DNA from: SAR202 cluster bacterium
GTDB taxonomy: Bacteria; Chloroflexota; Dehalococcoidia; SAR202; GCA-002694895
Direction: 5' to 3'
NCBI GenBank assembly: GCA_009391605.1
Contig: VFGQ01000056.1
Coordinates: 1-21,661, forward strand
Length of the DNA: 21,661 bases
This document shows positions 1 to 8,537 of the stretch, in pieces. Made by a program: the position numbers and the translations under genes. Numbering within the stretch: position 1 is the first letter of the stretch; each line of letters begins with the position of its first letter. The notes under the pieces were generated by a model, which was not told where the DNA came from, did not search any database, and saw nothing but the letters and a program-made list of their open reading frames with translations.

Positions 1-1457
1 AATTTTCTACTTTGGAACAATTCGAAAAATTTGTTAAAGTCAGTTTTTTTAGTTTTTACAGCATCAATTTCATTTTCTGAATTTTTATCTTCAAGAGGAA
101 AATGAATTTCCTCTTGTGTTTTTATTTTTTTTGAAAAATCATTATATAAATCTTCTCTCATATTATTAAAATAAATACTCTCGGAATCAAAGTGAAAATT
201 AAAGCTGCCAAATTCAAGTCTTCCAACCTGATGACTTGAAATAACTTTAAACCATTTATAATTTGTAATTTTATTATTATATCTATTTATTATTTCAGGA
301 ACGTAGATAGATTTTCCTTCAGTAGTAGGATTCATAGTTGAAGACCAACCTATATTTTTATCCACTAATTCAGAAGAAGGGAGAATTTCAAGATCAACAC
401 CAGCCAAAGCTGAACAATATAATTGTAATAAATCTTTAACAGAATCATATTCAACAGATGAACTTATACGACTCAGTGATGTTTCGCTAGTTAATGATTC
501 AAGTTTAAAATATGCTACTCCGGCATCCCTATTTAGATTAAGTAGCTTAATTCCTTCATCAAACCATTCTTTCATTTGGTTAATATCAATTTTATTCAAA
601 ATTTCCGGAACTTTTGTAAGAAAACCAATTATCACCTGTGGCTGTACTTGCTCCAGTTCTTTACATAATTCTAAAATTTCATCATAACTACTTCTATGAA
701 TCATTGTAAAAGGAGTAGCAACATCATCCATTATAGTACTTGAAGAATAACCACCAGCGCCAATAATCGATAATATCAATTCCATCAAAGTTACTCTTTG
801 ATTTTCATCAAATTTAATTAAAAATTTTGGGGATGTTTCTAAGATATTTTTTAAATCTCTACTAGATTTACTTTTCAAATTGCTCAAAAATTCTATTCCT
901 GTATGTTTGGAATGAAATTTTGTTAAAAAATTATAGCTATAATCTAAACATTCTACAGCCATATCATATGACTGAGTTGTAATTTCATTTAGAAAATATA
1001 TTATTTTTTCAAATTCAGCAAAAGTTAAAACTTTTAAAAATTTTGGTGAATGATCAAAAACTTTGGAAGCAAAATTCCCGGATTTCCAACTTCCATCATA
1101 TATATTTTCTGCCATAACACTCATGGAATCTATATGTCTTCCCTTAGTAATACTAAGGAATTTGTCAGAGTTTTGAATATATGAAGATGCTAAAACAGGT
1201 GATAAATTAACTAAATTGCTTATCATCTTAGCCCATTGTATTAATTCAGCTCCTTTTAATATCTCAGATAAATCTACAGATTTTTTTAATAATGCAGTAG
1301 TAATTTCCCATGAACGTACCCCAGAATCAGTAATACTTTTAATTAAATCTTTCCATTCATTTCTTTGTTCATCAGAAAAGTTATCTTTTAATACTTTAAA
1401 TGAATTATCAAATTCAATATTTAAATTTTCAGGATACTTTTCAAAAATATTACTCAT
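1..1457 (-). CDS. NorD/CoxE-like large protein, N-terminal part (cut by window edge)
   Basis: An open frame of 485 codons starts at an ATG at 1457 and runs without a stop off the left edge, so only the N-terminal part is seen. The first ~330 residues are helical and repetitive, with recurring units of the type W-x-x-x-G-x-x-L followed by S-P-x-x-L. Then comes a segment around residues 365-420 reading TTEGKSIYVPEI and later HQVGRLEFG (H409, E415). This arrangement is typical of NorD-type proteins, which have a metallopeptidase-like middle and end in a von Willebrand A domain. The VWA domain and its MIDAS motif would lie outside the window, so they are inferred, not seen. The gene sits 8 bases behind the Nudix gene and two genes behind a NorQ-type ATPase. 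NorQ and NorD partners jointly activate metalloenzymes such as nitric oxide reductase or RuBisCO; the client here is unknown. Confidence 0.75.
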   Translation of the reverse strand, partial: MSNIFEKYPENLNIEFDNSFKVLKDNFSDEQRNEWKDLIKSITDSGVRSWEITTALLKKSVDLSEILKGAELIQWAKMISNLVNLSPVLASSYIQNSDKFLSITKGRHIDSMSVMAENIYDGSWKSGNFASKVFDHSPKFLKVLTFAEFEKIIYFLNEITTQSYDMAVECLDYSYNFLTKFHSKHTGIEFLSNLKSKSSRDLKNILETSPKFLIKFDENQRVTLMELILSIIGAGGYSSSTIMDDVATPFTMIHRSSYDEILELCKELEQVQPQVIIGFLTKVPEILNKIDINQMKEWFDEGIKLLNLNRDAGVAYFKLESLTSETSLSRISSSVEYDSVKDLLQLYCSALAGVDLEILPSSELVDKNIGWSSTMNPTTEGKSIYVPEIINRYNNKITNYKWFKVISSHQVGRLEFGSFNFHFDSESIYFNNMREDLYNDFSKKIKTQEEIHFPLEDKNSENEIDAVKTKKTDFNKFFELFQSRK

Positions 1458-1465
1458 TATTAATA

Positions 1466-2032
1466 CTACTTTTTATATAAATCAATGATATTAAAAAAAT
1501 TATTTAGAATTTTAGCAGTCGCTCCAAAAATAATATTACCATCATAGTAAAAGGTTTTTAATTTTATAAGACATTTTTCATGAATAATGTAATCATTTCT
1601 CCAATTAATGGGATTGTTTAAATCTGAAACAGGAACATTTATAACCATTTTGACCTCTGAAGATAACGTGTAATCACCTGAGTCTTTAACTATTCCTACA
1701 TAAGGTTTTATCAAAAATCTGGTTGAAGTTATAACATCATCTAATTTACCAATGATTTCTATCTCATTCTGATTCAAACCAATTTCTTCTTTTGTTTCTC
1801 TGTAAACCGTCTGTACAAAATCTGAATCAAAGTTTTCTTTAGCCCCTCCTGGAAAACCAATTTCACCTGGATGATGGTTCAGGTTTTCACTTCTAATTTG
1901 TAGCAGAATACATAATTGATTTGAATCAATTACTAAAGGTAATAATACTGCTGAAGAAATATACTGAATATCATTAATCTCCAATGTATCTCTATCAGTT
2001 TTAAACCTATCAATAACTAAATTTAAATCCAT
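1466..2032 (-). CDS. Nudix hydrolase, CoA diphosphatase (NudL-like)
   Basis: A 188-residue cytosolic protein, the usual size for NudL-type coenzyme A diphosphatases, which cleave CoA to 4'-phosphopantetheine and adenosine 3',5'-bisphosphate. Two signatures are visible. The family-specific CoA motif at about residues 43-69 includes LLQIRSENLNHHPGEIGFPGG. The Nudix box follows directly, with G63 and then RETKEEIGL at 78-86; it has the one-residue longer spacing seen in NudL and lacks the first glutamate, also as in NudL. Catalytic E82/E83 are present. The gene lies between the NorQ-like ATPase (9 bases upstream) and the NorD-like gene (8 bases downstream), so it is probably co-transcribed. No good Shine-Dalgarno is visible. 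A functional link with the chaperone pair is not established; it may be a streamlined-operon passenger. Confidence 0.88.
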   Translation of the reverse strand: MDLNLVIDRFKTDRDTLEINDIQYISSAVLLPLVIDSNQLCILLQIRSENLNHHPGEIGFPGGAKENFDSDFVQTVYRETKEEIGLNQNEIEIIGKLDDVITSTRFLIKPYVGIVKDSGDYTLSSEVKMVINVPVSDLNNPINWRNDYIIHEKCLIKLKTFYYDGNIIFGATAKILNNFFNIIDLYKK

Positions 2033-2041
2033 TAATTTAGA

Positions 2042-2923
2042 TTACTCAGGAAATATTGATGTAATTACTTCCTGCATACCCTGATGTAAAAGGGGGTCAT
2101 CAGTTACTGCCCAATTCACAGCAACCTGACAAGCTCTAATGGGTTTTATACCCTGGGAAATCATTTTTGCGGCATAAATTAAAAGTCTAGTACTTGCTCC
2201 TTCTGGTAGTCCATGTTCCTTTAAGTTCCTGATTTTTTCTCCTAGTATAGCGAGTTTATTTGAATTACCTTCATCAAGACCAGATTCGTGAGCAATAATT
2301 TCTGTTTCTTTTTCAACAGAAGGATAATCAAATTCTATGGCTACAAATCTTTGGCGAGTACTATGTTTTAAATCCTTAAGAGCACTCTGATAACCCGGGT
2401 TATAAGATAAAACTAATAAAAATCCATCAGCTGCTTCTAATAATTCACCTTTCTTTTCAACAGGTAAAATTCTTCTATGATCTGTTAGAGGATGAATTAT
2501 TACTGTTGTATCTTTTCTAGCTTCTACTACTTCATCCAAATAACAAATACCTCCTGCTTTCACAGCTCTTGTCAATGGACCATCCAGCCATACTGTTGAA
2601 TCTCCTTCCAATAAATAACGGCCAACCAAATCACTGGCAGTTAAATCTTCATGACATGCAATAGTTACTAACGGGATATTTATTTGAGTGTTGCTATCTT
2701 TTTTGGAAGATTTCATTTCCTGTCCAATCTTATATGCCATATATTCAACAAATCTTGTTTTTCCGCAGCCAGTTGGACCTTTAAAAAGAACTGGGAGTTT
2801 TTGTTTATAAGCCGCTTCAAATAATTCTATTTCATCAGCAACTGAAACATAGTATGGTTTTTCTGTAGCAAAATATTCTTCAATTATATAACTTTTATAT
2901 AATGTTTGAGTTTTATTAGTCAT
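2042..2923 (-). CDS. MoxR-class AAA+ ATPase, CbbQ/NirQ/NorQ type
   Basis: A 293-residue AAA+ ATPase. Walker A is GPTGCGKT at residues 49-56, Walker B is ICYLDEV at 126-132, the sensor-1 asparagine is N175 in SYNPG, and arginine-finger candidates lie in STRQRF at 189-194. The length and the short C-terminal helical region match the CbbQ/NirQ/NorQ branch of MoxR proteins, which remodel or load metal into partner enzymes together with a VWA protein. The expected partner, a NorD-like protein, follows two genes later. The ATG has an AGGAAAG ribosome site about 6 bases upstream. A TATAAT -10 element on the minus strand (2968-2973) gives a short leader; no convincing -35 was found. No RuBisCO, nitric oxide reductase or CO dehydrogenase gene is in the window, so the client cannot be named. 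Confidence 0.88.
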   Translation of the reverse strand: MTNKTQTLYKSYIIEEYFATEKPYYVSVADEIELFEAAYKQKLPVLFKGPTGCGKTRFVEYMAYKIGQEMKSSKKDSNTQINIPLVTIACHEDLTASDLVGRYLLEGDSTVWLDGPLTRAVKAGGICYLDEVVEARKDTTVIIHPLTDHRRILPVEKKGELLEAADGFLLVLSYNPGYQSALKDLKHSTRQRFVAIEFDYPSVEKETEIIAHESGLDEGNSNKLAILGEKIRNLKEHGLPEGASTRLLIYAAKMISQGIKPIRACQVAVNWAVTDDPLLHQGMQEVITSIFPE

Positions 2924-2957
2924 TTGTTCTTTCCTAAAAAATGATCATTTATATTTA

Positions 2958-2986
2958 TTGATATGTAATTATAAATTCCTTATCTA
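2958..2986 (+). promoter_or_regulatory. Candidate sigma-70 promoter for the ABC operon
   Basis: TTGATA (2958-2963) and TATCTA (2981-2986) are separated by 17 bases in the divergent gap between the NorQ-like gene and the ABC operon. The predicted leader would be about 90 bases to the ATG at 3087. In such A+T-rich sequence chance matches are common, so this is tentative. Confidence 0.35.
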
Positions 2987-3086
2987 CAAATATCTACTCG
3001 TGAATTAATTATTTATCTATAAAAAAATTATAGGTTTGTGGAATTTCTGATAAAATATGATTAAATTATATTTAATAAAGCATATC

Positions 3087-4043
3087 ATGGAAAAAAATAA
3101 CGCCAAAATTATAGTAGAAAATGTCACGAAAACATTTGGTGCCAGAGTAGCTGTAAATTCAATAAATTTTTCTATTAACAAAGGAGAAGTTGTTGGATTT
3201 TTAGGTCCAAATGGGGCTGGAAAAAGTACAACGATGAGACTTTTAACCTCTTATTACACACAAAACTCAGGGGAAATTTTTATTGATTCTATAAATACAA
3301 AAGACTCTGATATTGAAACAAGAAAAAAAATAGGTTACCTTCCTGAAAATAATCCTTTATATGGCGAAATGATTGTTAAAGATTATTTGAAATTAATTAG
3401 TGATTTGAGAAATTTGTCAGAAAAAGATTATAAAACAAATTTAACAAATGCCGTAGATGAAACAGGAATTCACGAATATTACTATAGCCCTATTAATCAA
3501 TTATCCAAAGGATATAGGCAAAGAGTAGGATTAGCTCAGGCAATATTACATCAACCTGAAATACTGATTTTAGATGAACCAACTGAGGGATTAGATCCCA
3601 ATCAAAGAGTAAGTATGAGGAATCTTATTAAATCTTTAGGGAAACAACGTACTATTATGTTATCAACTCATGTATTACAAGAAGTAGAAACAACATGTTC
3701 TAGAATAATTCTAATCAATAAAGGCAAAATCATTACTGAAGGTACTATTAAAGAAATTTTAAATAGCCAGAATAAAAATCAAACTATTCAATTGGAAATT
3801 ATAGGAAAAAATATTCATACAAAACTAAATTCAATTAATGGTATTGAAGATATACAAATAATAGAAAATGAAGATGAAATAAAAAAATTTATTATATCAA
3901 TAGAAGAAAATTCTGATCCAAGAAAAGATATATTTAAAAAGGCAGTACAAGAAAATTGGACTTTACTTACAATGAGCAAAACCAGCCCAAAACTTGAAGA
4001 TGTATTTAAATTTTTAACAATTGGAGAAGAAGAAGAAAAATAA
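3087..4043 (+). CDS. ABC transporter ATP-binding protein, GldA/NatA-like
   Basis: An ABC ATPase of 318 residues from the ATG at 3087. An in-frame ATG at 3057 would add ten residues of poor family character (MIKLYLIKHI) and was not preferred. Counting from 3057, Walker A is GPNGAGKST at 50-58, the signature is LSKGY at 149-153, Walker B is ILILDEPT at 169-176, and the switch histidine is in STHVLQEVE. The ~100-residue C-terminal extension after the NBD is usual for ABC-2 exporter ATPases of the GldA/CcmA/NatA group. The stop codon overlaps the ATG of the permease gene (TAATG), so the two are translationally coupled. It should energise the fused permease that follows; the substrate is unknown. 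Gliding itself should not be assumed, because this three-gene set is widespread in non-gliding bacteria. Confidence 0.92.
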   Translation: MEKNNAKIIVENVTKTFGARVAVNSINFSINKGEVVGFLGPNGAGKSTTMRLLTSYYTQNSGEIFIDSINTKDSDIETRKKIGYLPENNPLYGEMIVKDYLKLISDLRNLSEKDYKTNLTNAVDETGIHEYYYSPINQLSKGYRQRVGLAQAILHQPEILILDEPTEGLDPNQRVSMRNLIKSLGKQRTIMLSTHVLQEVETTCSRIILINKGKIITEGTIKEILNSQNKNQTIQLEIIGKNIHTKLNSINGIEDIQIIENEDEIKKFIISIEENSDPRKDIFKKAVQENWTLLTMSKTSPKLEDVFKFLTIGEEEEK

Positions 4044-6277
4044 TGCGATCATTATTAACAATATTAAATAAAGACTTTAAGTCATATTTTGACCAACCCA
4101 CAGGTTATATATTAAACATAATATTTGTAATTGCTATTTCATTTATGTTTTTTAGAACCATAGAAACTACAAATGAAGCTTCTTTAAGACCAATGTTTTC
4201 TATGCTCCCATGGATTCTATCTATATACATACCAGCTGCAACAATGAGGTTATTTGCAGAAGAACAAAGAGACGGAACTCTAGAAATATTATTTACTCAA
4301 CCGGTTAGAGGTGTAATAGTAATCTTATCTAAATTCTTTGCTGGCTTATTATTTGTAGTTGTAGGAATTTTAGGGACTTTGATAATTCCTATCAGTCTTG
4401 TATTTGCCGGAGATTTAGATTTTGGAGCATTATTCGCTCAATACTTAGGCGCTATATTTTTATCCTCATCATTGGTAAGTATAGGAATATTTAGTTCAAG
4501 TCTAACAAAAAATCAAATTGTAGCTTTTATGATTGCACTAAGTATAAGTATATTATCAATTGTTATTGGTTTAGATTTTATAAATATAACTTTACCATCT
4601 GCATTATCAATACTCTTACAAGATCTTAGCCCTATCACACACTTTTCTTCTATAACCAGAGGGTTAATAGACCTTAGGGATGTACTGTATTTTATTTCCA
4701 TTGATATAGCTTTTCTAAGTATAACTTACCTAAATACTAGAGGAAAAAGCTTGAATACCAATTCAATGCAATACAGAAATTTACGAATAGGAGTGGGCAG
4801 TTTAGTAATATTATGTTTAGTATTTGCATGGTTTGGTAACTCTATACAAGGGAGAATAGATTTAACTGAAGATAAAATTTACTCTTTAGCTCCTTCGACC
4901 AAAAATATATTTGATAATTTAGATGATTATGTAACAATTACTTTATTTGAATCAAAAGATCATCCCATTAATACTGCTCTGACAGCCAGAGATGTTAATG
5001 ACTTCTTATCTGATTTAAATGCAAGATCTAAATTTGTAAAAATTAAACATAGGTATCCAGACGCTAATGAAAAAGATGCTGAAGAATCTGAAATATTAGG
5101 TATACCTCCTGTACAATTTAATATCCAAAGACAAGGGGAATTCCAGGTTAAAACTGGGTATTTAGGTATGACCATTGCCTATGCAAATAACAAAGAAGTT
5201 ATACCATTTATAGAATCACTTGATGGATTGGAATATAAAATTGCATCTTTAACATTTAAGATGTTAAATGACACACAAAAAACCATAACTTTTATCAATC
5301 TCCCTTCATCTAAAAATGATCAATATGGTATGAGTTCATTTATATCTTTATTATCTCAACAATATAATGTAAATGTAGTGTCTCCTGATGAACTGCAAGG
5401 AATTCAAAAAATCCCTGATGTTTTTATTATGGCTGGCGGAAGTTATGAAAATATGAATATTAATTCAATTCAAACAATTCAAAACTATATTAATCAAGGA
5501 ATAAGTTTCTTAATACTGATTGATACTGTAAATATTGATACCAACAGAATGATTGCTTATCAAAACGAATTTAGTGGATCTAAATATTGGGAAAATTATG
5601 GAATAATTGTAAAAAACAATATTCTATTTGATCTGAATTCATATGAAACATTACCATTTACTACACAATCAGGAGAAGTATTGTTACCTTATCCTTATTG
5701 GTTACGCACTCCGCCATTGGATTCTAAATCTACAGGGAAAGTAAATTCAATTTTATTTCCTTGGACTAGTTCAATAGAATTAATCAAACCATTAATTAAT
5801 AATATTACTGTAGAACCATTAATCACCACATCTCCTACAGCTTCAATACAATATGACTATCAAGATTTAAGTCCGGGTGCAAATTTTGAAGCAAATCGAG
5901 ATAATACAGGTGTTCAGGTAATTGGAGTAAAAATACAAAATAATAACAAATCAAATAACATCCCTATCAGAACAATTCTAATAGCAGACTCAGATTGGCT
6001 TTCAGACTATATAGCAAGTTCAAACCAATCAAATTTCGCTCTAGGAATGAACATGGTAGACTGGCTAGCACAAGAAGACAAATTAGCAGACATAAGATCA
6101 AAAGTAATTAGAGAAAGGAAACTTGACTGGAGTTCAAAAGGTGAATTCTTCAGCCATCAAACGCTTACAAAAAATCTAAATTATGTACTAACTCCAATTA
6201 TATTTATTATGATTGGGTTTTTTAGATATTTAAAAAAAAAATCAATTCAAAAGAAAACTTTTAGCGATGAAAAATAA
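4043..6277 (+). CDS. Fused ABC-2 permease and GldG-like auxiliary protein
   Basis: A 744-residue protein joining two units that are separate genes (gldF and gldG) in Bacteroidota. Residues 1-~240 form an ABC-2 permease with about six hydrophobic helices and the ATPase-contact motif EEQRDGTLEILFTQPV. A seventh helix at about 247-265 leads into a GldG start (RIDLTEDKIYSLAPSTKNIF), followed by a large extracytoplasmic ABC_transp_aux domain to about residue 700. A final helix near 710-730 and a basic KKKS tail end it. The product should sit in the cytoplasmic membrane and pair with the upstream ATPase. The 5' end overlaps the ATPase stop, and the 3' end overlaps the DUF4340 gene by 11 bases. Family assignment is firm; the transported substrate is unknown. 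Confidence 0.9.
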   Translation: MRSLLTILNKDFKSYFDQPTGYILNIIFVIAISFMFFRTIETTNEASLRPMFSMLPWILSIYIPAATMRLFAEEQRDGTLEILFTQPVRGVIVILSKFFAGLLFVVVGILGTLIIPISLVFAGDLDFGALFAQYLGAIFLSSSLVSIGIFSSSLTKNQIVAFMIALSISILSIVIGLDFINITLPSALSILLQDLSPITHFSSITRGLIDLRDVLYFISIDIAFLSITYLNTRGKSLNTNSMQYRNLRIGVGSLVILCLVFAWFGNSIQGRIDLTEDKIYSLAPSTKNIFDNLDDYVTITLFESKDHPINTALTARDVNDFLSDLNARSKFVKIKHRYPDANEKDAEESEILGIPPVQFNIQRQGEFQVKTGYLGMTIAYANNKEVIPFIESLDGLEYKIASLTFKMLNDTQKTITFINLPSSKNDQYGMSSFISLLSQQYNVNVVSPDELQGIQKIPDVFIMAGGSYENMNINSIQTIQNYINQGISFLILIDTVNIDTNRMIAYQNEFSGSKYWENYGIIVKNNILFDLNSYETLPFTTQSGEVLLPYPYWLRTPPLDSKSTGKVNSILFPWTSSIELIKPLINNITVEPLITTSPTASIQYDYQDLSPGANFEANRDNTGVQVIGVKIQNNNKSNNIPIRTILIADSDWLSDYIASSNQSNFALGMNMVDWLAQEDKLADIRSKVIRERKLDWSSKGEFFSHQTLTKNLNYVLTPIIFIMIGFFRYLKKKSIQKKTFSDEK

Positions 6278-7190
6278 ACCAACATTTATATTATTATCTT
6301 TATTTATTATACTAAGTATAGTTATTGCTGGCGTAAAAATATTAGTATCAAATACAAATAATCTTTACGATGATTCGGGCATAATTTTTATTGATCAAGA
6401 AATAATTGATAGGATCACAATCAGTAACAAATCTCAATCTTCACAATTATATAAAGTAAATAATTCATGGCGAATTGGAAAACAGGGAGTTTTTGAACCA
6501 AAGCTTGCATTATTTTGGAATGCTGTAAACAATATACAAAAATCAGAATTAGTATCAGTAAACCCCAAAAATTTCAATAGGATAGGATTAAATGAAAATG
6601 AAAGTACTTTGGTGCAATTCTTCTTACAATCAACTCTACAAGAAGAATTCTTAGTTGGAAAATGGAAACCAGAAACAAAAACATGTTTCATTAAAAAAAT
6701 TAACCTTGATCAGGTTTTTGGATTTACCTGTCCATATCCAGATATATTTGCATCAAATCCAGATATGTGGAGAAATCCGATTATCTCAAATTTTCCAGCT
6801 GATGAATTAGCTGCCATCAGATTTTCTTATCCAAGTGAACAATTTGAATTAAATTTAACTGAAAAAGGATGGAAATTAGACAATCAGGATAATATAAATA
6901 TTGATTCATATAAAATTGTAAGATTTGCAAATATAACACAATTACTTTTAGCTGATGGTTTTTTAAATGATTCAGAATCAAAAGATATAGATTTCAATCA
7001 GTCTGATGCATTAATTACTTTAGTCCCAAAACCCAAGGCATCATCAAGAATAACACGGCTAAGATTAAAACAAATAGATGAGAAAAAAGTCGCTGTTAAA
7101 AATGGGAATATACCAATAATTTATTATATTTCCATTTCTAAAGCTCGAGAAATATTGTTAGGGAAAAAAGATTTTATTTTACAAGAATAA
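6267..7190 (+). CDS. DUF4340-type membrane-anchored protein of the Gld-like ABC operon
   Basis: A 307-residue protein with one N-terminal helix (about residues 7-27, LLSLFIILSIVIAGVKILV) and an otherwise soluble, beta-rich extracytoplasmic region. The start of the mature part (IDRITISNKSQSSQLYKVNNSWRI) has the DUF4340 style of repeated lipid- or peptidoglycan-side beta units. Proteins of this type are regularly the third gene after GldA-like and GldFG-like genes, and here the ATG overlaps the preceding gene by 11 bases. Its role in the transporter is not known; a periplasmic accessory or scaffold is the usual guess. It ends only two bases before the convergent NHL gene, with no hairpin terminator visible. 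Confidence 0.75.
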   Translation: MKNKPTFILLSLFIILSIVIAGVKILVSNTNNLYDDSGIIFIDQEIIDRITISNKSQSSQLYKVNNSWRIGKQGVFEPKLALFWNAVNNIQKSELVSVNPKNFNRIGLNENESTLVQFFLQSTLQEEFLVGKWKPETKTCFIKKINLDQVFGFTCPYPDIFASNPDMWRNPIISNFPADELAAIRFSYPSEQFELNLTEKGWKLDNQDNINIDSYKIVRFANITQLLLADGFLNDSESKDIDFNQSDALITLVPKPKASSRITRLRLKQIDEKKVAVKNGNIPIIYYISISKAREILLGKKDFILQE

Positions 7191-7192
7191 TC

Positions 7193-8128
7193 CTAATTTA
7201 CTTTTTCCAATTTTCTTAAGCCATTATAAACTGCTCCATTATACTGCGGAATTTTCAACCCTAAACTACCCAAAACTGCGACACAAACTTCACCAAGATA
7301 AATATTATTATCATTATCAACTGTAAGTCCATGAGGAGCCATTAATTGCTTTTCACCGTATCCAAATCCTTCCCCCCATCTATCTATTAATTCTCCACCT
7401 AAAGAATACAAACTAATTCTTGGCCCTATATTAGGAACATCTTTGTTAACAGGTAAACCATAACCCAATTCACCAACATATAATTTATTGTCATAAATTG
7501 TGACTGTGCAAGGCCTATGCATATTAACAATTTGATTAATAAATTTACCGTCCTGGTCGAAAATTTGTACTCGATGATTTTCTCTGTCAGCAACATATAG
7601 CAACCCTGAATCATCCATAGTTATATTATGTACAATATTAAAATGACCAGGATCAGTTCCGGGAGATCCCCATGAAGTAATAAGCTCACCATCTAAATTA
7701 TATTTATGTACAGAAGAATTCCCGTAACCATCACTAATAAATAGGGCTCCATTTTTATAATCAACTGCAATATCAGTGCAACGATTAAACGGAATTCCTG
7801 AATGAAGTTCAGATGGCTTATTCGGAACACCTATAGTAAGTAATCTTTTACCTTTGGAATTATATTTACTAACTGTATGATTTCCATCATCTACAAACCA
7901 ATAAAAATTTTCAGAATCAACTCTTACTGAATGGGCTCGATTAGTAAATTCACCTTTACCAAAACTATCTATATATTCACCAGCAGTGCTTAGGATAATA
8001 ACAGGTGTTTCTCCTCTTACAAATACAATCACTCTATTTTCATGATCTATTGAAATTCCTGCCACTTCACCCCAAACAAGTTCATCTGGTACCTTATACC
8101 AATCAATTTTTGAAATATAATTTAACAT
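7193..8128 (-). CDS. NHL beta-propeller, peptidyl-alpha-hydroxyglycine amidating lyase (PAL)-like
   Basis: A 311-residue six-bladed NHL propeller with no signal peptide or membrane segment, so apparently cytosolic. It can be aligned by eye with the lyase domain of animal peptidylglycine amidating monooxygenase. The three zinc histidines appear to be kept: H66 (RAHSVRVD), H167 (NIVHNIT) and H266 (APHGLTVD). The catalytic tyrosine is Y135 in SDGYGNS, and R38 in RGE is a candidate for the catalytic arginine. The blade motif VADRENHRVQIF is nearly identical in pattern to the animal enzyme. PAL cleaves peptidyl-hydroxyglycine to an amidated peptide and glyoxylate, but no hydroxylating partner is nearby, so the true substrate is unknown. 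A non-enzymatic NHL scaffold is the alternative. It lies 10 bases behind the small barrel gene and is probably co-transcribed with it. Confidence 0.8.
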   Translation of the reverse strand: MLNYISKIDWYKVPDELVWGEVAGISIDHENRVIVFVRGETPVIILSTAGEYIDSFGKGEFTNRAHSVRVDSENFYWFVDDGNHTVSKYNSKGKRLLTIGVPNKPSELHSGIPFNRCTDIAVDYKNGALFISDGYGNSSVHKYNLDGELITSWGSPGTDPGHFNIVHNITMDDSGLLYVADRENHRVQIFDQDGKFINQIVNMHRPCTVTIYDNKLYVGELGYGLPVNKDVPNIGPRISLYSLGGELIDRWGEGFGYGEKQLMAPHGLTVDNDNNIYLGEVCVAVLGSLGLKIPQYNGAVYNGLRKLEKVN

Positions 8129-8138
8129 TTATTTACCG

Positions 8139-8420
8139 TTATGAATGATTCAGTTCGACTGTTCCAATTTTCATATCTACTGAAACAATATTATCTTTAT
8201 TAGAATCCAAGCTTTTTGATCTAGCAGCTGAAGCTCTCTCCATTGCTTCATTATTTTCATACAATGATATGGCAATAATAGTTGTATCATCTGCTCGTAT
8301 TTGTAAAAGCTGTTCTGCTTCAGGAAAAGTGCTTGAAGCAGTTGAATTATAGGCTTGTACCTGTTTATCAGCTCCTTCTTTTGATTTTAAAGTAAGTGTA
8401 GTAATTCTTGCAACTGACAT
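8139..8420 (-). CDS. Small ABM-like dimeric alpha-beta barrel protein
   Basis: A 93-residue protein that looks like an antibiotic-biosynthesis-monooxygenase (ABM) or stress-response dimeric alpha-beta barrel fold: a strand (ARITTLTLK), a helix, a second strand-rich part (TTIIAISLYENNEAMERA) and a last strand (VDMKIGTVEL). No catalytic residues can be named. It has a strong GGAGGA ribosome site (8424-8429) four bases before the ATG. A minus-strand TATAAT (8443-8448) gives it a leader of roughly 20 bases. The NHL/PAL-like gene follows 10 bases downstream. Small proteins of this fold often act on quinone-like or polyketide substrates or bind heme; no such claim can be made here. Confidence 0.7.
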   Translation of the reverse strand: MSVARITTLTLKSKEGADKQVQAYNSTASSTFPEAEQLLQIRADDTTIIAISLYENNEAMERASAARSKSLDSNKDNIVSVDMKIGTVELNHS

Positions 8421-8442
8421 AAATCCTCCAAATTAAAAAAAT

Positions 8443-8448
8443 ATTATA
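8443..8448 (-). promoter_or_regulatory. -10 element for the ABM-like/NHL transcript
   Basis: Consensus TATAAT read on the minus strand, about 23 bases before the ATG at 8420 and ahead of a strong GGAGGA ribosome site. No good -35 hexamer is visible at the usual distance. Confidence 0.45.
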
Positions 8449-8474
8449 GGGTATTATGACACGAAATTAATCTC

Positions 8475-8504
8475 TTAACAATTAATTATAAAAAGTATTA
8501 TAAT
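8475..8504 (+). promoter_or_regulatory. Sigma-70 promoter for the ridA-like operon
   Basis: TTAACA (8475-8480) and a perfect TATAAT (8499-8504) are 18 bases apart. Transcription should start near 8511, giving a leader of about 27 bases to the ATG at 8538. Confidence 0.65.
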
Positions 8505-8537
8505 GTATTAAAAACATATACATTAATGGAGAATAAA

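Noticed and set aside
1216..1488. Plus-strand open frame of 90 codons
   Set aside because: It lies antisense to the NorD-like gene, whose frame is open for the whole region and has clear family motifs; the plus frame shows no ribosome site or family character.
3057..7190. Gliding motility locus
   Set aside because: Only the ABC components resemble Gld proteins; no GldJ, GldK, GldL, GldM, GldN or SprA-type genes occur, and this ABC set is found in many non-gliding bacteria.
8526..8537. Upstream ATG at 8526 as the RidA-like start
   Set aside because: The best ribosome site, GGAGA at 8528-8532, would be inside this longer reading and is spaced correctly only for the ATG at 8538.
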